Shown: positions 8,261 to 17,088, numbered from the stretch's first letter. The stretch is DNA of 64,000 nucleotides from Propionispira arboris (GCF_900109225.1 NZ_FNZK01000016.1:1-64000); one strand, 5' to 3'. Notes: generated by a model from the sequence alone, not told the origin. Made by a program: numbers and translations.

Positions 8261-8992
8261 ATGAAAATTACAGCAATCAATGGAAGTCCGAAAGGCAAGG
8301 CAAGCCACACAAATGTAATGGTTTCTTCATTTTTAAAGGGAGCCCAAGCAGCTGGAGCGGAAACGGTGAATATCTTCTTATCGGAAAAAGATATTCATCA
8401 TTGTCGAGGCTGTTTTTCCTGTTGGGTCAATCATCCGGGACAGTGCGTAATTAAAGATGATATGTCCGAGGTATTAGCACGTTGTGCCAATAGTGATATT
8501 TTGATTTTAGCTACCCCTTTGTATTTTGATAATATTTCAGGTATGTTAAAAGACTTCATGGATCGACTCATTGTGAGTGGTGATCCGCATTTCCAAAAAG
8601 ATAGTAGCGGTGAATGTCGTCATACACATCTTTTTAAACAAAAAACACCAAAACTCATTTTGATGTCAAACTGCGGGTTCTCTGAAAGATCTCATTTCCA
8701 GGTGATTTCACACTGGATTCAAAGAGCTGCCTTGAATATGCATACCGAAGTAATCGGTGAAATATATACACCGCAGGGAGGACTTTTAAACATTACCAGC
8801 GGAGAATTATCTACTATTATCCAGCAATATATACACCACTTAGAAACAGCTGGCAAAGAAATTGTAACCGATATGAAAATTTCTGCAGATACAGCAAAGC
8901 AATTAGAGCAGAATTTCATTCCCGATGAAATTTATGTCCAGCAGGCAAATCAATATTTTGACAGCATGTTAGCCAAACAGCCAATATTATGA
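8261..8992 (+). CDS. FMN-dependent NAD(P)H oxidoreductase (flavodoxin-like, ISF-related)
   Basis: 243 residues with a flavodoxin-like fold. The FMN phosphate loop is NGSPKGKASHT (7-17), followed by the cysteine-bearing CRGCFSCW (about 49-56) and C at about 64, as in iron-sulfur-flavoprotein relatives of the NADPH-dependent FMN reductase family. ATPLYFDNISGMLKDFMDR (about 86-104) is the usual isoalloxazine-side motif. Co-transcribed with padR (4-bp gap) and overlapping the next gene by ATGA. Probably a PadR-controlled quinone/nitro/azo reductase; the substrate is not evident. Only part of the classical Cys pattern is kept, so an Fe-S cluster is uncertain. Confidence 0.85.
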   Translation: MKITAINGSPKGKASHTNVMVSSFLKGAQAAGAETVNIFLSEKDIHHCRGCFSCWVNHPGQCVIKDDMSEVLARCANSDILILATPLYFDNISGMLKDFMDRLIVSGDPHFQKDSSGECRHTHLFKQKTPKLILMSNCGFSERSHFQVISHWIQRAALNMHTEVIGEIYTPQGGLLNITSGELSTIIQQYIHHLETAGKEIVTDMKISADTAKQLEQNFIPDEIYVQQANQYFDSMLAKQPIL

Positions 8993-9375
8993 GTATTTCA
9001 TTTACATGCTTAGCAGCAGGTGGTATCTATCATCTATTTTTCGGCTTTTTCCATGCAAAATTCTGGACATTCGGTTTTTTAAACTGGCGCGAAGAATTAC
9101 CACGCATGACGCCTATCAATCGTGCCGTAATTCAAATGTTAAATATAGCTGTTCTCGTCTTCATGTTTTTAATCGCATATATCAGTCTGCGATACACCCA
9201 GGAATTACTAACACCAGGTCTTGGAAAAACCATACTTTTTGGCGTAGTCATATTTTGGGCAGCACGGCTTGCGGGTGAATTCACCTTAAAAGACGGTACA
9301 TCAGCTAATCGCAAGCTTGTAGCGGCATTGATCAGTGGTATTTTACTATATTTGATCCCTGCCATATTGATCTGA
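8989..9375 (+). CDS. Small four-helix membrane protein, unknown function
   Basis: 128 residues with about four hydrophobic helices (5-24, 45-66, 78-95, 108-127) and no recognised catalytic motif. The start ATG overlaps the stop of the flavoprotein gene (ATGA), so the two are translationally coupled. As the third gene of the padR operon it may deliver or receive the compound the flavoprotein reduces; that is inference only. Confidence 0.75.
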   Translation: MSISFTCLAAGGIYHLFFGFFHAKFWTFGFLNWREELPRMTPINRAVIQMLNIAVLVFMFLIAYISLRYTQELLTPGLGKTILFGVVIFWAARLAGEFTLKDGTSANRKLVAALISGILLYLIPAILI

Positions 9376-9422
9376 AATAGAGAAGCCTCATAAGGTCTCT
9401 CCCCAACAGATGATCCACTATA

Positions 9423-9481
9423 AAAAACATCCCTTAAAACTTTTTCACGTTGGTGTGAAAAAGTTCAAGGGATGTTTTTTT
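9423..9481. terminator. Strong bidirectional terminator
   Basis: Long stem: AAACATCCCTT (9425-9435) continuing through AAACTTTTTCAC, loop near 9449-9453, and GTGAAAAAGTT leading to AAGGGATGTTT (9468-9478). There are T-runs on both strands. It ends the padR operon (plus) and the acetyltransferase gene (minus). Confidence 0.9.
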
Positions 9482-9507
9482 GATACAAATCGAAAAGGCC
9501 CGACATT

Positions 9508-9912
9508 CTACAATGCTTGCCGTCTCAACATGCCACATTTATTATCTGGCAAATATGCGAAATTGTATTTACGATACAGGGCATCTGCTGGTTTATTTGC
9601 GATAAGGCATACATAACTATCTTCAAAGGTATTTTCTTTTAAATAGGTATCAATGGCCTGCATGATCTGATTAGCAAAGCCTCTCCGCCAGTACTTTTCA
9701 TCTACCATAATGTCACTGACCACATACGTGATTCCAGCATCACCAACAATTCGTCCAAAAGCAATCAATTGTTCCTGATCATAAATTGATACCGTAAATA
9801 AGGAATTTTCAATTGCTTTTTGGCTTCTCAGCAAATCTTTATCCCCCATACCAGAACGCATTCGTAAGCTAATATAATCTTCCGGTTTTGGTTTTTCATA
9901 AATCAAATCCAT
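9508..9912 (-). CDS. GNAT-family N-acetyltransferase
   Basis: 134 residues, the normal minimal GNAT length. Conserved acetyl-CoA segment is visible as VDEKYWRRGFANQIMQAI (about 69-86; the R/Q-x-x-G-x-A/G loop) after the beta4 strand TYVVSDIMV, and LYRKYNFAYLPD gives the C-terminal motif B. Ribosome site GAGGTG lies 7 nt before the ATG. Stands alone between a shared terminator and a divergent carrier gene. The acceptor substrate cannot be predicted. Confidence 0.87.
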   Translation of the reverse strand: MDLIYEKPKPEDYISLRMRSGMGDKDLLRSQKAIENSLFTVSIYDQEQLIAFGRIVGDAGITYVVSDIMVDEKYWRRGFANQIMQAIDTYLKENTFEDSYVCLIANKPADALYRKYNFAYLPDNKCGMLRRQAL

Positions 9913-10264
9913 GAACAGTCACCTCTTACTATCGTTTCACATTTTATTTTCTTAAATATCAGTTTCTGACTAAACAGCTTTATAGCAAAGAACTCTGCTA
10001 ACTAAAAGCCGTCTTTTGATGTGAATATAATCTGATTCTAGCATATTCTTTTCAGTGTTGCCATTTTTTTGTATAAAAAAGAATATTTCTACGTAATTTT
10101 TCACAATAACAAGTGTCTCCATTAGAATTTTTATCTAGAATTTAAAATTATATTGCATTCTTAATTTCATCCATCTATAATAGTATCTATTAAAGGAATT
10201 ATTCTTTTATTATTCCTTTAATAGATACTATCAGAATATTCAGCAAAAATAAGGAGGTTTTCTT
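9913..10264. other. Intergenic region with DcuC-gene leader
   Basis: Divergent promoter region between the acetyltransferase and the DcuC-type carrier gene. The only clear structure is the 52-bp inverted repeat at 10180-10231. No small ORF with a ribosome site was seen. AAGGAGGTTT lies at 10250-10259. Confidence 0.6.
10180..10231 (+). repeat. Perfect 20-bp inverted repeat in the leader of the DcuC-type gene
   Basis: Arms ATAGTATCTATTAAAGGAAT (10180-10199) and its exact complement (10212-10231) flank a 12-nt T-rich centre. The second arm ends 19 nt before the ribosome site of the 10265 gene. No T-run follows, so it is not a plain terminator; a dimeric-regulator operator or an RNA hairpin controlling translation or stability are the alternatives. 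Confidence 0.8.
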
Positions 10265-11530
10265 ATGGTTTTAACTGGTGCCTTGATCGTCATTCTCACC
10301 TTATTTGCCATTGCAAAACGTTATGAAACACGCATGGTTTTATGTGCCGCCGGACTATTGATGGCAGCGATTGGTGGTAATCCGCTGGGAGCAATGACAG
10401 CTTTCGAAAAGACAATGGTCAACTCGGGGTTAGTCACCACAATTTGCACAGTTATGGGATTCTCATTTGTAATGAAATATACACAGTGCGATGCAAATTT
10501 GGTACATTTGCTGGCTGGTGGTTTAGAAAAATGCAGAATCATTTTAATTCCTGGTGCAATTTTGATTACATGGATATTAAATATTGCATTATCCAGTACT
10601 GCTGGTACTTGTGCGGCTGTTGGTGCAGTTCTTATCCCTACCATGATTCGCTCGGGCATTCATCCAGCCATGGCTGGGGCTTGTATTTTAACAGCTTGCA
10701 TTTCGAATCCATTAAATCCAGGGTTTCCCCATGCAATTTTCATTGCCAACTTAGCACAGATTGATACGATGGAAGTTATCTCTGGTTATACGATTCCACT
10801 GCTTATCGTATCTACTATCATCTTAATCACAATGACAATTCAATCAATTTTACGCAAAGAAGGTGTTAATAAAGAACATATTCATCAAACAACGCATGAA
10901 GTAAACACGCCCGTTTTAAAAATCAATCCCATCAAAGCTGCAATTCCAATTATTCCTTTAATCATCTTAGTTCTCGCGATCCCGCAAGTTGCCATTTTAC
11001 CTAAAATATCGATTCCACAAGCTATGATTATTGGTACATTATTAGGTTTTATCGTACATAGAAAAAACCCGCAAGATATCACCAAAGAATTTTTTAATGG
11101 TTTAGGCAATGCTTATGGCAGCATTATTGGAATCATCGTCGCCGCCGGTGTTTTTACGTATGGTATGGAAAGTATCGGTTTAACTACAGCTTTAATTGAT
11201 TTAATGAAAAACAGTCAAGACTTAGCGAAGTATGCTGCATCGATTGGTCCAGCAGGTATTGCTATCATTAGCGGTTCCGGTGATGCTGCCGCACTTGCTT
11301 TTAATGGCGCCGTTACGCCTCACGCCCAAGTATTCGGTATGACAATTACAGATCTGGGTTCACTGTCCACACTTTCTGGCACACTTGGACGAGCCATGTC
11401 CCCGGTCGCTGGCGGCACTATTATTTGCGCAACATTAGCAGGTGTAAATCCAATTGATATCGTTAAACGTACTGCACCAGGGCTGCTCATTAGTTTAATT
11501 GCTCTGCTTATTATGTTCAGTATTCATTAA
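10265..11530 (+). CDS. DcuC-family anaerobic C4-dicarboxylate/organic anion carrier
   Basis: 421-residue polytopic inner-membrane protein (about 11-12 helices) of the DcuC/ArsB-like ion-transporter superfamily. Family features include the paired re-entrant-like regions SSTAGTCAAVGAVLIPTMIRSG (about 115-136) and ISGSGDAAALAFNGAVTPHA (about 336-355), and the C-terminal GTLGRAMSPVAGG. DcuC exports or exchanges succinate in E. coli, but several relatives sit next to amidohydrolases and probably carry acyl-amino acids or peptides. Here the next gene, 38 bp on, is AbgA-like, so the substrate may be an amino-acid conjugate. Confidence 0.88.
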   Translation: MVLTGALIVILTLFAIAKRYETRMVLCAAGLLMAAIGGNPLGAMTAFEKTMVNSGLVTTICTVMGFSFVMKYTQCDANLVHLLAGGLEKCRIILIPGAILITWILNIALSSTAGTCAAVGAVLIPTMIRSGIHPAMAGACILTACISNPLNPGFPHAIFIANLAQIDTMEVISGYTIPLLIVSTIILITMTIQSILRKEGVNKEHIHQTTHEVNTPVLKINPIKAAIPIIPLIILVLAIPQVAILPKISIPQAMIIGTLLGFIVHRKNPQDITKEFFNGLGNAYGSIIGIIVAAGVFTYGMESIGLTTALIDLMKNSQDLAKYAASIGPAGIAIISGSGDAAALAFNGAVTPHAQVFGMTITDLGSLSTLSGTLGRAMSPVAGGTIICATLAGVNPIDIVKRTAPGLLISLIALLIMFSIH

Positions 11531-11568
11531 TATTTTAAATAAATCATTCACATGAAGGGGTCTTAACC

Positions 11569-12873
11569 ATGAACTTAGATATTAAAATCGCCGAGCTTGC
11601 AAAATCACTGGAAGAAAAAACAATAACCCGCCGTCGCGATTTTCATCGCTATCCTGAAACCGGTTGGACAGAATTCAGAACTGCCTCTATTGTTCTTGAA
11701 AATTTAATCAGCCTGGGCTACGACGTTAAATTTGGTGATGCTGTAATCGATGAAACGAATATGATGGGTGTTCCAAGTTCCACAATACTTGAAGAAAATA
11801 TGAAACGAGCAATTTCTCAAGGTGCAAATTCTGATTTCGTTGCAAAAATGGCTGGTGGTAAAACTGGTGTGATTGGCATAATGAATTTCACAAAACCAGG
11901 TCCAACTGTTGCACTTCGTTTCGATATGGATTGTAATGATATTGTCGAAGCAGCCGATGAAAAACATCGACCAAGCAGAGATGGTTTCGCTTCCATGAAT
12001 CCTGGCTGTATGCATGCTTGTGGTCATGATGGGCACACTGCCGCCGGACTTGCCATCGCCGAAATTTTATCTATATTAAAAGATGAGCTTGCTGGCACGA
12101 TCAAATTGATTTTTCAACCTGCAGAAGAGGGCGTTCGTGGGGCAAAAGCCATGCTGGCAAAAGGTGCTGTTGACCATGTTGATTTTTTCCTTGCTGCACA
12201 TCTCATGATGCCAAAAGTAGGTTACTTAGCCTATGATGTACAAGGTTTTCTCGCAACCAGTAAATTTGATGCAACGTTTACGGGTGTTCCTTCACACGCA
12301 GGTGCAGCACCAGAAATCGGTAAGAACTCCCTTTTAGCCGCTGCAATTGCCGCGATTAATTTGCAGGCAATTCCACGTCACAGTGACGGCATTTCCCGGG
12401 TAAATGTCGGTGTATTAAACGCAGGGACTGGTCGAAACGTCGTGCCTGCCAACGCAGTCATTAAAGTAGAAACTCGCGGTGCAACAAGTAAAATTAATGA
12501 TTATATTTATGCATGTGCCGAAAAAATCATTAAAAGTTCTGCGGCCATGTATGACAATACCGTTACTATCAGCCAAATGGGTGGCGCGGCGAACGGAAGT
12601 AATTCTCCAAAGCTCACCAAAACAATTGGTAGTATTGCCAAACGACTTGGCATCTTTAATCAATATGAATCCCTTGCAAATATTGGCGGAAGTGAAGATA
12701 GTTCTTATTTCATGGATAAAGTACAAAAAAATGGTGGTCAAGCGGCATATATGATTATTGGCGCTTCTTTAACTGCCATCAATCACAATCTTTACTTTGA
12801 TTTTGATGAAAAAGCATTAATACTCGAAGCGCAGCTCATTGCAACAATTACAAGTGATTTATTAACAAAATAA
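11569..12873 (+). CDS. AbgA-like M20 amidohydrolase (p-aminobenzoyl-glutamate utilisation type)
   Basis: 434 residues, close to E. coli AbgA (436), longer than the other M20D gene in this window because of the insert at about 55-95. Metal ligands: MHACGHDGH (about 148-156), QPAEEG (about 184-189), AAHLMMP (about 210), and the late His in AINHNLYFDFDE (about 401-412). The dimerisation-domain signature SHAGAAPEIGKNSL is present. Ribosome site AAGGGG lies before the ATG. It follows the DcuC-type carrier and precedes the SLH porin, forming what looks like an uptake-and-hydrolysis set. A partner AbgB is not present; the true substrate may be another N-acyl amino acid. Confidence 0.85.
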   Translation: MNLDIKIAELAKSLEEKTITRRRDFHRYPETGWTEFRTASIVLENLISLGYDVKFGDAVIDETNMMGVPSSTILEENMKRAISQGANSDFVAKMAGGKTGVIGIMNFTKPGPTVALRFDMDCNDIVEAADEKHRPSRDGFASMNPGCMHACGHDGHTAAGLAIAEILSILKDELAGTIKLIFQPAEEGVRGAKAMLAKGAVDHVDFFLAAHLMMPKVGYLAYDVQGFLATSKFDATFTGVPSHAGAAPEIGKNSLLAAAIAAINLQAIPRHSDGISRVNVGVLNAGTGRNVVPANAVIKVETRGATSKINDYIYACAEKIIKSSAAMYDNTVTISQMGGAANGSNSPKLTKTIGSIAKRLGIFNQYESLANIGGSEDSSYFMDKVQKNGGQAAYMIIGASLTAINHNLYFDFDEKALILEAQLIATITSDLLTK

Positions 12874-12970
12874 AAAATAAGGAGCGGGGAATATTCAAAA
12901 GCATTGCCTGCTCTATATTTAATAATCAAAATATAAAAAACGGAATATTCTGTATATTGGAGAGTGTATT

Positions 12971-14224
12971 ATGAATAAAACTTTACTCCTAAGTATTTCA
13001 ACCATACTGCTTACAATGACAACCCGCGTCTTGGCAGCAGAAAACCCGTTCAGTGATGTACCGGCCACGCATTGGTCTTTTCAAGCGCTTGCACAATTAG
13101 AAGCAGATGGTGTTATCGAGGGTAATGATGATGGCAGTTTTCGCGGAAATGTTCCTATAACACGCTATGAAATGGCTAAAATAGTCGCAAGAGCAATGGC
13201 TAAAGCCAATGTTCGTGATACTGACAAAGCAATAATCGATAAATTATCCACAGAATATGCGGCTGAATTGAATCAATTAGGTGTGCGTGTCAATCATTTA
13301 GAAAAAAAAGCGGATAACGTAAAAATAAATGGCTATGCTTATCTTAGAATGCAGAATCAAAAAACAACGGATAAAAGCACTGGAAAAAGTCAATCGACTT
13401 CACTTAGTAGATCTTATGAAGAACTTGTAATTAAAGGGAAAGTAAATGAAAATTGGGATGCTGTAGGTCAGATCCAAATGTATAAAGACTTAAAGACTGA
13501 TATCGATTCTGATGACAATCTTCTGGTAAAAGGAATCAGTGCGAATGGAAAATTATTCGGTGCAAATGTAAAATTAGGTAAATTTGAACAAGTCACACAA
13601 AATGCTGTGGTCTATCATGAATATACGACTGGTGCAGAATTCTGTTTTGGCAATGCATTGAAAACGCGTATTACAGTTGGTAATGTTACAAACCCAATGA
13701 AACTCATTGGAGAAACAACCGAAAATGTATTTTACAAAGCAGCCGAATTTAATTACAAGCTAAGCAAATCAACCAATTTAAATGCAGCTTATTTTGATTT
13801 GGATGGTAATGAACTGCAATATACGCGTGGTAAAAAAAATCCACATATTTATGCAGCTGGATTCGACACGCGTTTTGATAAAAACTGGGGATTTAGAGGA
13901 TTATATCTAAAATCAAGCAGCAATATTTCAAAGGGTAAAAAAGTTGAAGACATCGGGTATTTAGCAAGTCTTGAGTATAAAGGCGAAAAACTTAATAATC
14001 CAGGGTCTTTCGGAATCTATTTGAAATATATTCAACTTCCAAAATTGACGCAAATTTTTACGGATGTGGCACATCAATATAACTATAAAGGCTTTGAGAT
14101 AGGAACGATGTATATGCTGGCACCAAATACGAGGGGACATTTGCGATATTACAAAGGAACGGATGTAGATAATAGTAATAAAGAAAAAAGTTTAGTTCGT
14201 GCAGAGGTTCGCTATTTCTTTTAA
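12971..14224 (+). CDS. SLH-domain outer-membrane porin
   Basis: 417 residues. The signal peptide is cleaved near VLA-AEN (residue 23). One S-layer-homology domain follows (about 25-78: FSDVPATHWSFQAL, GNDDGSFRGNVPITRYEMA), then a short coiled segment (95-112) and a beta-barrel of alternating hydrophobic strands ending in a terminal aromatic (VRYFF). This architecture is the major porin type of Negativicutes and cyanobacteria, where the SLH domain anchors the barrel to the peptidoglycan. It lies 97 bp after the AbgA-like gene without an intervening terminator and may be the outer-membrane entry for the same substrate. GAATATTC occurs in its leader twice. Confidence 0.93.
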   Translation: MNKTLLLSISTILLTMTTRVLAAENPFSDVPATHWSFQALAQLEADGVIEGNDDGSFRGNVPITRYEMAKIVARAMAKANVRDTDKAIIDKLSTEYAAELNQLGVRVNHLEKKADNVKINGYAYLRMQNQKTTDKSTGKSQSTSLSRSYEELVIKGKVNENWDAVGQIQMYKDLKTDIDSDDNLLVKGISANGKLFGANVKLGKFEQVTQNAVVYHEYTTGAEFCFGNALKTRITVGNVTNPMKLIGETTENVFYKAAEFNYKLSKSTNLNAAYFDLDGNELQYTRGKKNPHIYAAGFDTRFDKNWGFRGLYLKSSSNISKGKKVEDIGYLASLEYKGEKLNNPGSFGIYLKYIQLPKLTQIFTDVAHQYNYKGFEIGTMYMLAPNTRGHLRYYKGTDVDNSNKEKSLVRAEVRYFF

Positions 14225-14233
14225 AATTCTATA

Positions 14234-14281
14234 AAAATCCCGTAACCACAAAAAGCTGTTCATCTGTGGTTACGGGATTTT
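14234..14281. terminator. Bidirectional terminator between porin and regulator genes
   Basis: Perfect 17-bp arms AAAATCCCGTAACCACA (14234-14250) and complement (14265-14281), followed by ATTTT. It lies between the convergent genes and its last bases overlap the regulator stop. Confidence 0.9.
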
Positions 14282-15590
14282 ATTTTAATTGATATTTTTT
14301 AGTTGGCCTGCCACGGCTTGCCAGCGCTTCTTCACCTATACATTCCACCAGTCCTACTTTTAACAAATCTTTCATAATGCGCCGTACATTACGATCTGTA
14401 ACTTCAAGCTGTCCGGCAAGCATCGCTGATGTGAAATTTTCCCAGTTCATTTTTTTAACAATAGCAACAATTTTTTGATATGTTTTTATACCTACATTTG
14501 CTACAGTCAATTGTTGTAATAGTTCTTTATCAGCACTAAAAACAAGGTATCCCAACTCATTTTCCTGACCTGCCGCTTCAATGATTTGTCCATCATCATC
14601 AATCATAACAATACCTTGACTGCCGATACTTTTACCTTGATTCACCGCTCGATAAGCATTTAACTGTGCTGTAAAGACCGTTGCCCCAAAACCAATTCCC
14701 GCAACAATATCTGTAGCTAAGGCGATACGAACCTCATCAATCATGTCTTGCAACACTTGCACATGCTGCTCTAATAAGCCACGTGAACTAAAGATTTCGT
14801 AACGTCCATTTCCTTTTTCTGATAAATAGCCATTGATCCCTTGACACAACTTTAGCAAACGCTCTCTGATCTTGAGTTCTAACATTTGTAATTTATAAGA
14901 ATCACCCGCTCTTTCGATGATTTTTTCAAAATTTTTTATTTCTATAATTTCTAAACCAACTTGACTATTTTTAAAATATAAACCATTGAGCTTTTCCATG
15001 AGTACCCGAACTGCTTGACGAATAGATGTCGTACTTGCCATCAATCGTCTAACAGGTACCTTGTTTTTTTTAAGTTCCAGCTCCACTGCATGTAATGTCG
15101 TCACGATACCATCAAATTCCCCTGATTTCCAACAGCTTAAATGCATCTTTACAATATCGTCTAAGACAAAAGGAATATTATATTCATAAAAAACAACCAT
15201 TTCTTTCGCTACTTTTAATTCGTTAACGGATTCTTTATTCGTAAAAATATCGGAAGTTGGGCAATCCATTGAAATTTTAAGCTTCGTAGATTTCTTTTCA
15301 CACGCCATTTCTAAAATACATTTAAATATTTCATTTCCAGTTATGCCACAAAAAACGGCATTATCGTCTTTACCCAAATATGGCTTCGCTGCAGTATAAG
15401 GATTTGGACCAGAAAAAATCCAGCCCCCCACTTTGTTTTTATTTGCTATTAAAATTTCAGAAACTTCGGCAATGTCCGTATAGGGAAAAGAAACCCACTC
15501 AACGGCCATTGCCACCTTCATAGATTTCGCTACGTTTATAATTCGTTCAATCATTTTCATCGACGAACTTACAACTCCAATTTTTTGCAC
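14280..15590 (-). CDS. Regulator with GTP-cyclohydrolase-III/GGDEF-like domain and C-terminal winged helix
   Basis: 436 residues; I do not know a named family. The N-terminal part (1-110; KIGVVSSSMKMIERI, WIFSGPNPYTAAKPYL) reads like an alpha/beta sensor domain distantly recalling PrpR_N. The middle (about 215-345) has the GTP cyclohydrolase III/minimal cyclase pattern, best seen in DIVAGIGFGATVFTAQLNAYRAVNQG. The C-terminal 65 residues form a winged helix (LEVTDRNVRRIMKDLLKVGLVE, RGRPTKKYQLK). Start is GTG at 15590 with AAGGAG about 9 nt upstream. It is convergent with the carrier-amidohydrolase-porin operon, which it may control. A ligand-sensing transcription factor is the best guess; enzymatic activity is possible but not shown. 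Confidence 0.6.
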   Translation of the reverse strand: MQKIGVVSSSMKMIERIINVAKSMKVAMAVEWVSFPYTDIAEVSEILIANKNKVGGWIFSGPNPYTAAKPYLGKDDNAVFCGITGNEIFKCILEMACEKKSTKLKISMDCPTSDIFTNKESVNELKVAKEMVVFYEYNIPFVLDDIVKMHLSCWKSGEFDGIVTTLHAVELELKKNKVPVRRLMASTTSIRQAVRVLMEKLNGLYFKNSQVGLEIIEIKNFEKIIERAGDSYKLQMLELKIRERLLKLCQGINGYLSEKGNGRYEIFSSRGLLEQHVQVLQDMIDEVRIALATDIVAGIGFGATVFTAQLNAYRAVNQGKSIGSQGIVMIDDDGQIIEAAGQENELGYLVFSADKELLQQLTVANVGIKTYQKIVAIVKKMNWENFTSAMLAGQLEVTDRNVRRIMKDLLKVGLVECIGEEALASRGRPTKKYQLK

Positions 15591-15897
15591 GGCTCTACTC
15601 CTTCTATAATAAGTTTTTTATTTTTCCAAACATAGCTTTCACTAATTCACTAACTTTCTATCCATAAAATGAACTATATATTCAGCATAGTTATTATAAT
15701 GTAATTAGCTGAATTCCCCAGAAATCCTGCCGGTACACGAATCTGATAATTTTGCACCACAAAAGATATATTTTCTACGAATCGAATTCAACGGAAAAAT
15801 TTTCAAACATTATTCATCAAATAGAACGTTTATTGACAGAATTCTTTGTGGCAGGTATAGTGAGGGCGTAGATATTTTTTTGAGGAGGAATTTTGTG
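15591..15897. other. Divergent promoter region
   Basis: About 300 bp between the regulator and the Gfo/Idh/MocA gene. It contains a near-consensus plus-strand promoter (15833-15861) and otherwise AT-rich sequence with no ORF or clear dyad. Confidence 0.55.
15833..15861 (+). promoter_or_regulatory. Sigma-A type promoter of the Gfo/Idh/MocA gene
   Basis: TTGACA (15833-15838), 17-bp spacer, TATAGT (15856-15861), 21 bp before the GAGGAGG ribosome site. Confidence 0.75.
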
Positions 15898-16896
15898 ATG
15901 GCAGAAAAAAAAGCCCTGCGTTGGGCAATTTTAGGGACAGGCGTTGTAGCAAATGAAATGGCTCAGGCGTTGACGAATGCGGGTAAAGAAATTTATGCCG
16001 TAGGCAATCGTACATATGACAAAGCCGTGGATTTTGCACAGAAATATCACATCAAAAAAGTTTATCAGGATTTTCACGAAATGTTTACGGATGAGACTGT
16101 TGATGTTATTTATTTAACAACACCACATAATACACATATTGATTTTATGCGCGAAGCAATCAAGCATGGCAAACATTTGCTCTGTGAGAAATCAATTACC
16201 TTGAACAGCCGTGAATTAAATGAAGCGGTCGAAGCCGCAAAAGAAAAAAATCTTGTTCTTGGTGAAGCCATGACGATTTATCATATGCCAATCTATAAAA
16301 AATTGAGAAAATACATGGCTTCGGGAAAACTTGGTAAGGTAAATCTTATTCAATTGAATTTTGGCAGTTATAAAGCCTATGACATGAACAATCGTTTTTT
16401 TAATATGTCATTAGCTGGTGGTGCTTTGCTTGATATTGGAGTCTATGCTTTTTCATTGGCACGGAGTTTTCTTGATTCAAAACCAAATGAAATTTTATCG
16501 AAAGTACAGTATGCAGCAAGTGGAGCCGATGAAAAATCTGGTTTTGTTATGACAAACAAAGAGGGGCAAATGGTTGTCGCATCTTTATCACTGCATTCCA
16601 AACAGCCTAAACGTGCCGTTATTTCTTGTGAACACGGCTATATTGAAATCATGGAATACCCTCGAGCTGAAGAAGCTGTCATTATCAATGCAGAAACTGG
16701 CGAACGAACCGTTTTACGGGTTGGGGAACAGAAAAAGGCTTTGCAGTATGAAATGGAAGATATGGAAGCTGCTATTGCGGGTGACATTGCGCTTATGCGT
16801 TTAGCGGATACGATTGATGTCATGGCAATGATGTCAGAAATCAGAACCGAGTGGAACATGTATTATCCTTCCGAAACACCTGGAGAAATTTTATAA
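15898..16896 (+). CDS. Gfo/Idh/MocA-family oxidoreductase
   Basis: 332-residue NAD(P)-dependent dehydrogenase. The N-terminal Rossmann domain has GTGVVANEMAQAL (about 14-26), the family EKSITLN motif (equivalent to EKP; about 95-101), then the C-terminal alpha/beta domain with GGALLDIGVYAFSLA (about 175-189; the G-x-x-D-x-x-x-Y/H catalytic segment). I chose ATG at 15898: GAGGAGG lies 9 nt before it. GTG at 15895 is equally reachable, while the more upstream TTG would overlap the site. Monocistronic, with a good promoter and terminator. The family oxidises sugars, inositols or dihydrodiols; the substrate is not predictable here. Confidence 0.9.
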   Translation: MAEKKALRWAILGTGVVANEMAQALTNAGKEIYAVGNRTYDKAVDFAQKYHIKKVYQDFHEMFTDETVDVIYLTTPHNTHIDFMREAIKHGKHLLCEKSITLNSRELNEAVEAAKEKNLVLGEAMTIYHMPIYKKLRKYMASGKLGKVNLIQLNFGSYKAYDMNNRFFNMSLAGGALLDIGVYAFSLARSFLDSKPNEILSKVQYAASGADEKSGFVMTNKEGQMVVASLSLHSKQPKRAVISCEHGYIEIMEYPRAEEAVIINAETGERTVLRVGEQKKALQYEMEDMEAAIAGDIALMRLADTIDVMAMMSEIRTEWNMYYPSETPGEIL

Positions 16897-16937
16897 ATCA
16901 TTCGTAGTCTTCGTTTCACAACAAAATATTTTTTCTG

Positions 16938-16984
16938 CAAAACAAGCAAAACCGCTCACAAAAGCGGTTTTGCTTGTTTTGTTA
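16938..16984 (+). terminator. Intrinsic terminator after the oxidoreductase gene
   Basis: Perfect 19-bp arms (16938-16956 and 16963-16981) around a 6-nt loop, core AAACCGCT/AGCGGTTT, followed by TTATTT. Confidence 0.88.
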
Positions 16985-17088
16985 TTTAATCCAACGGCCT
17001 GTCATGCATATAGATAATGCACCATAAATCTTGCCTCAATTATAAATGGACCTACTCTATTTTAACGGTTCTTACTTACTCACAACCG

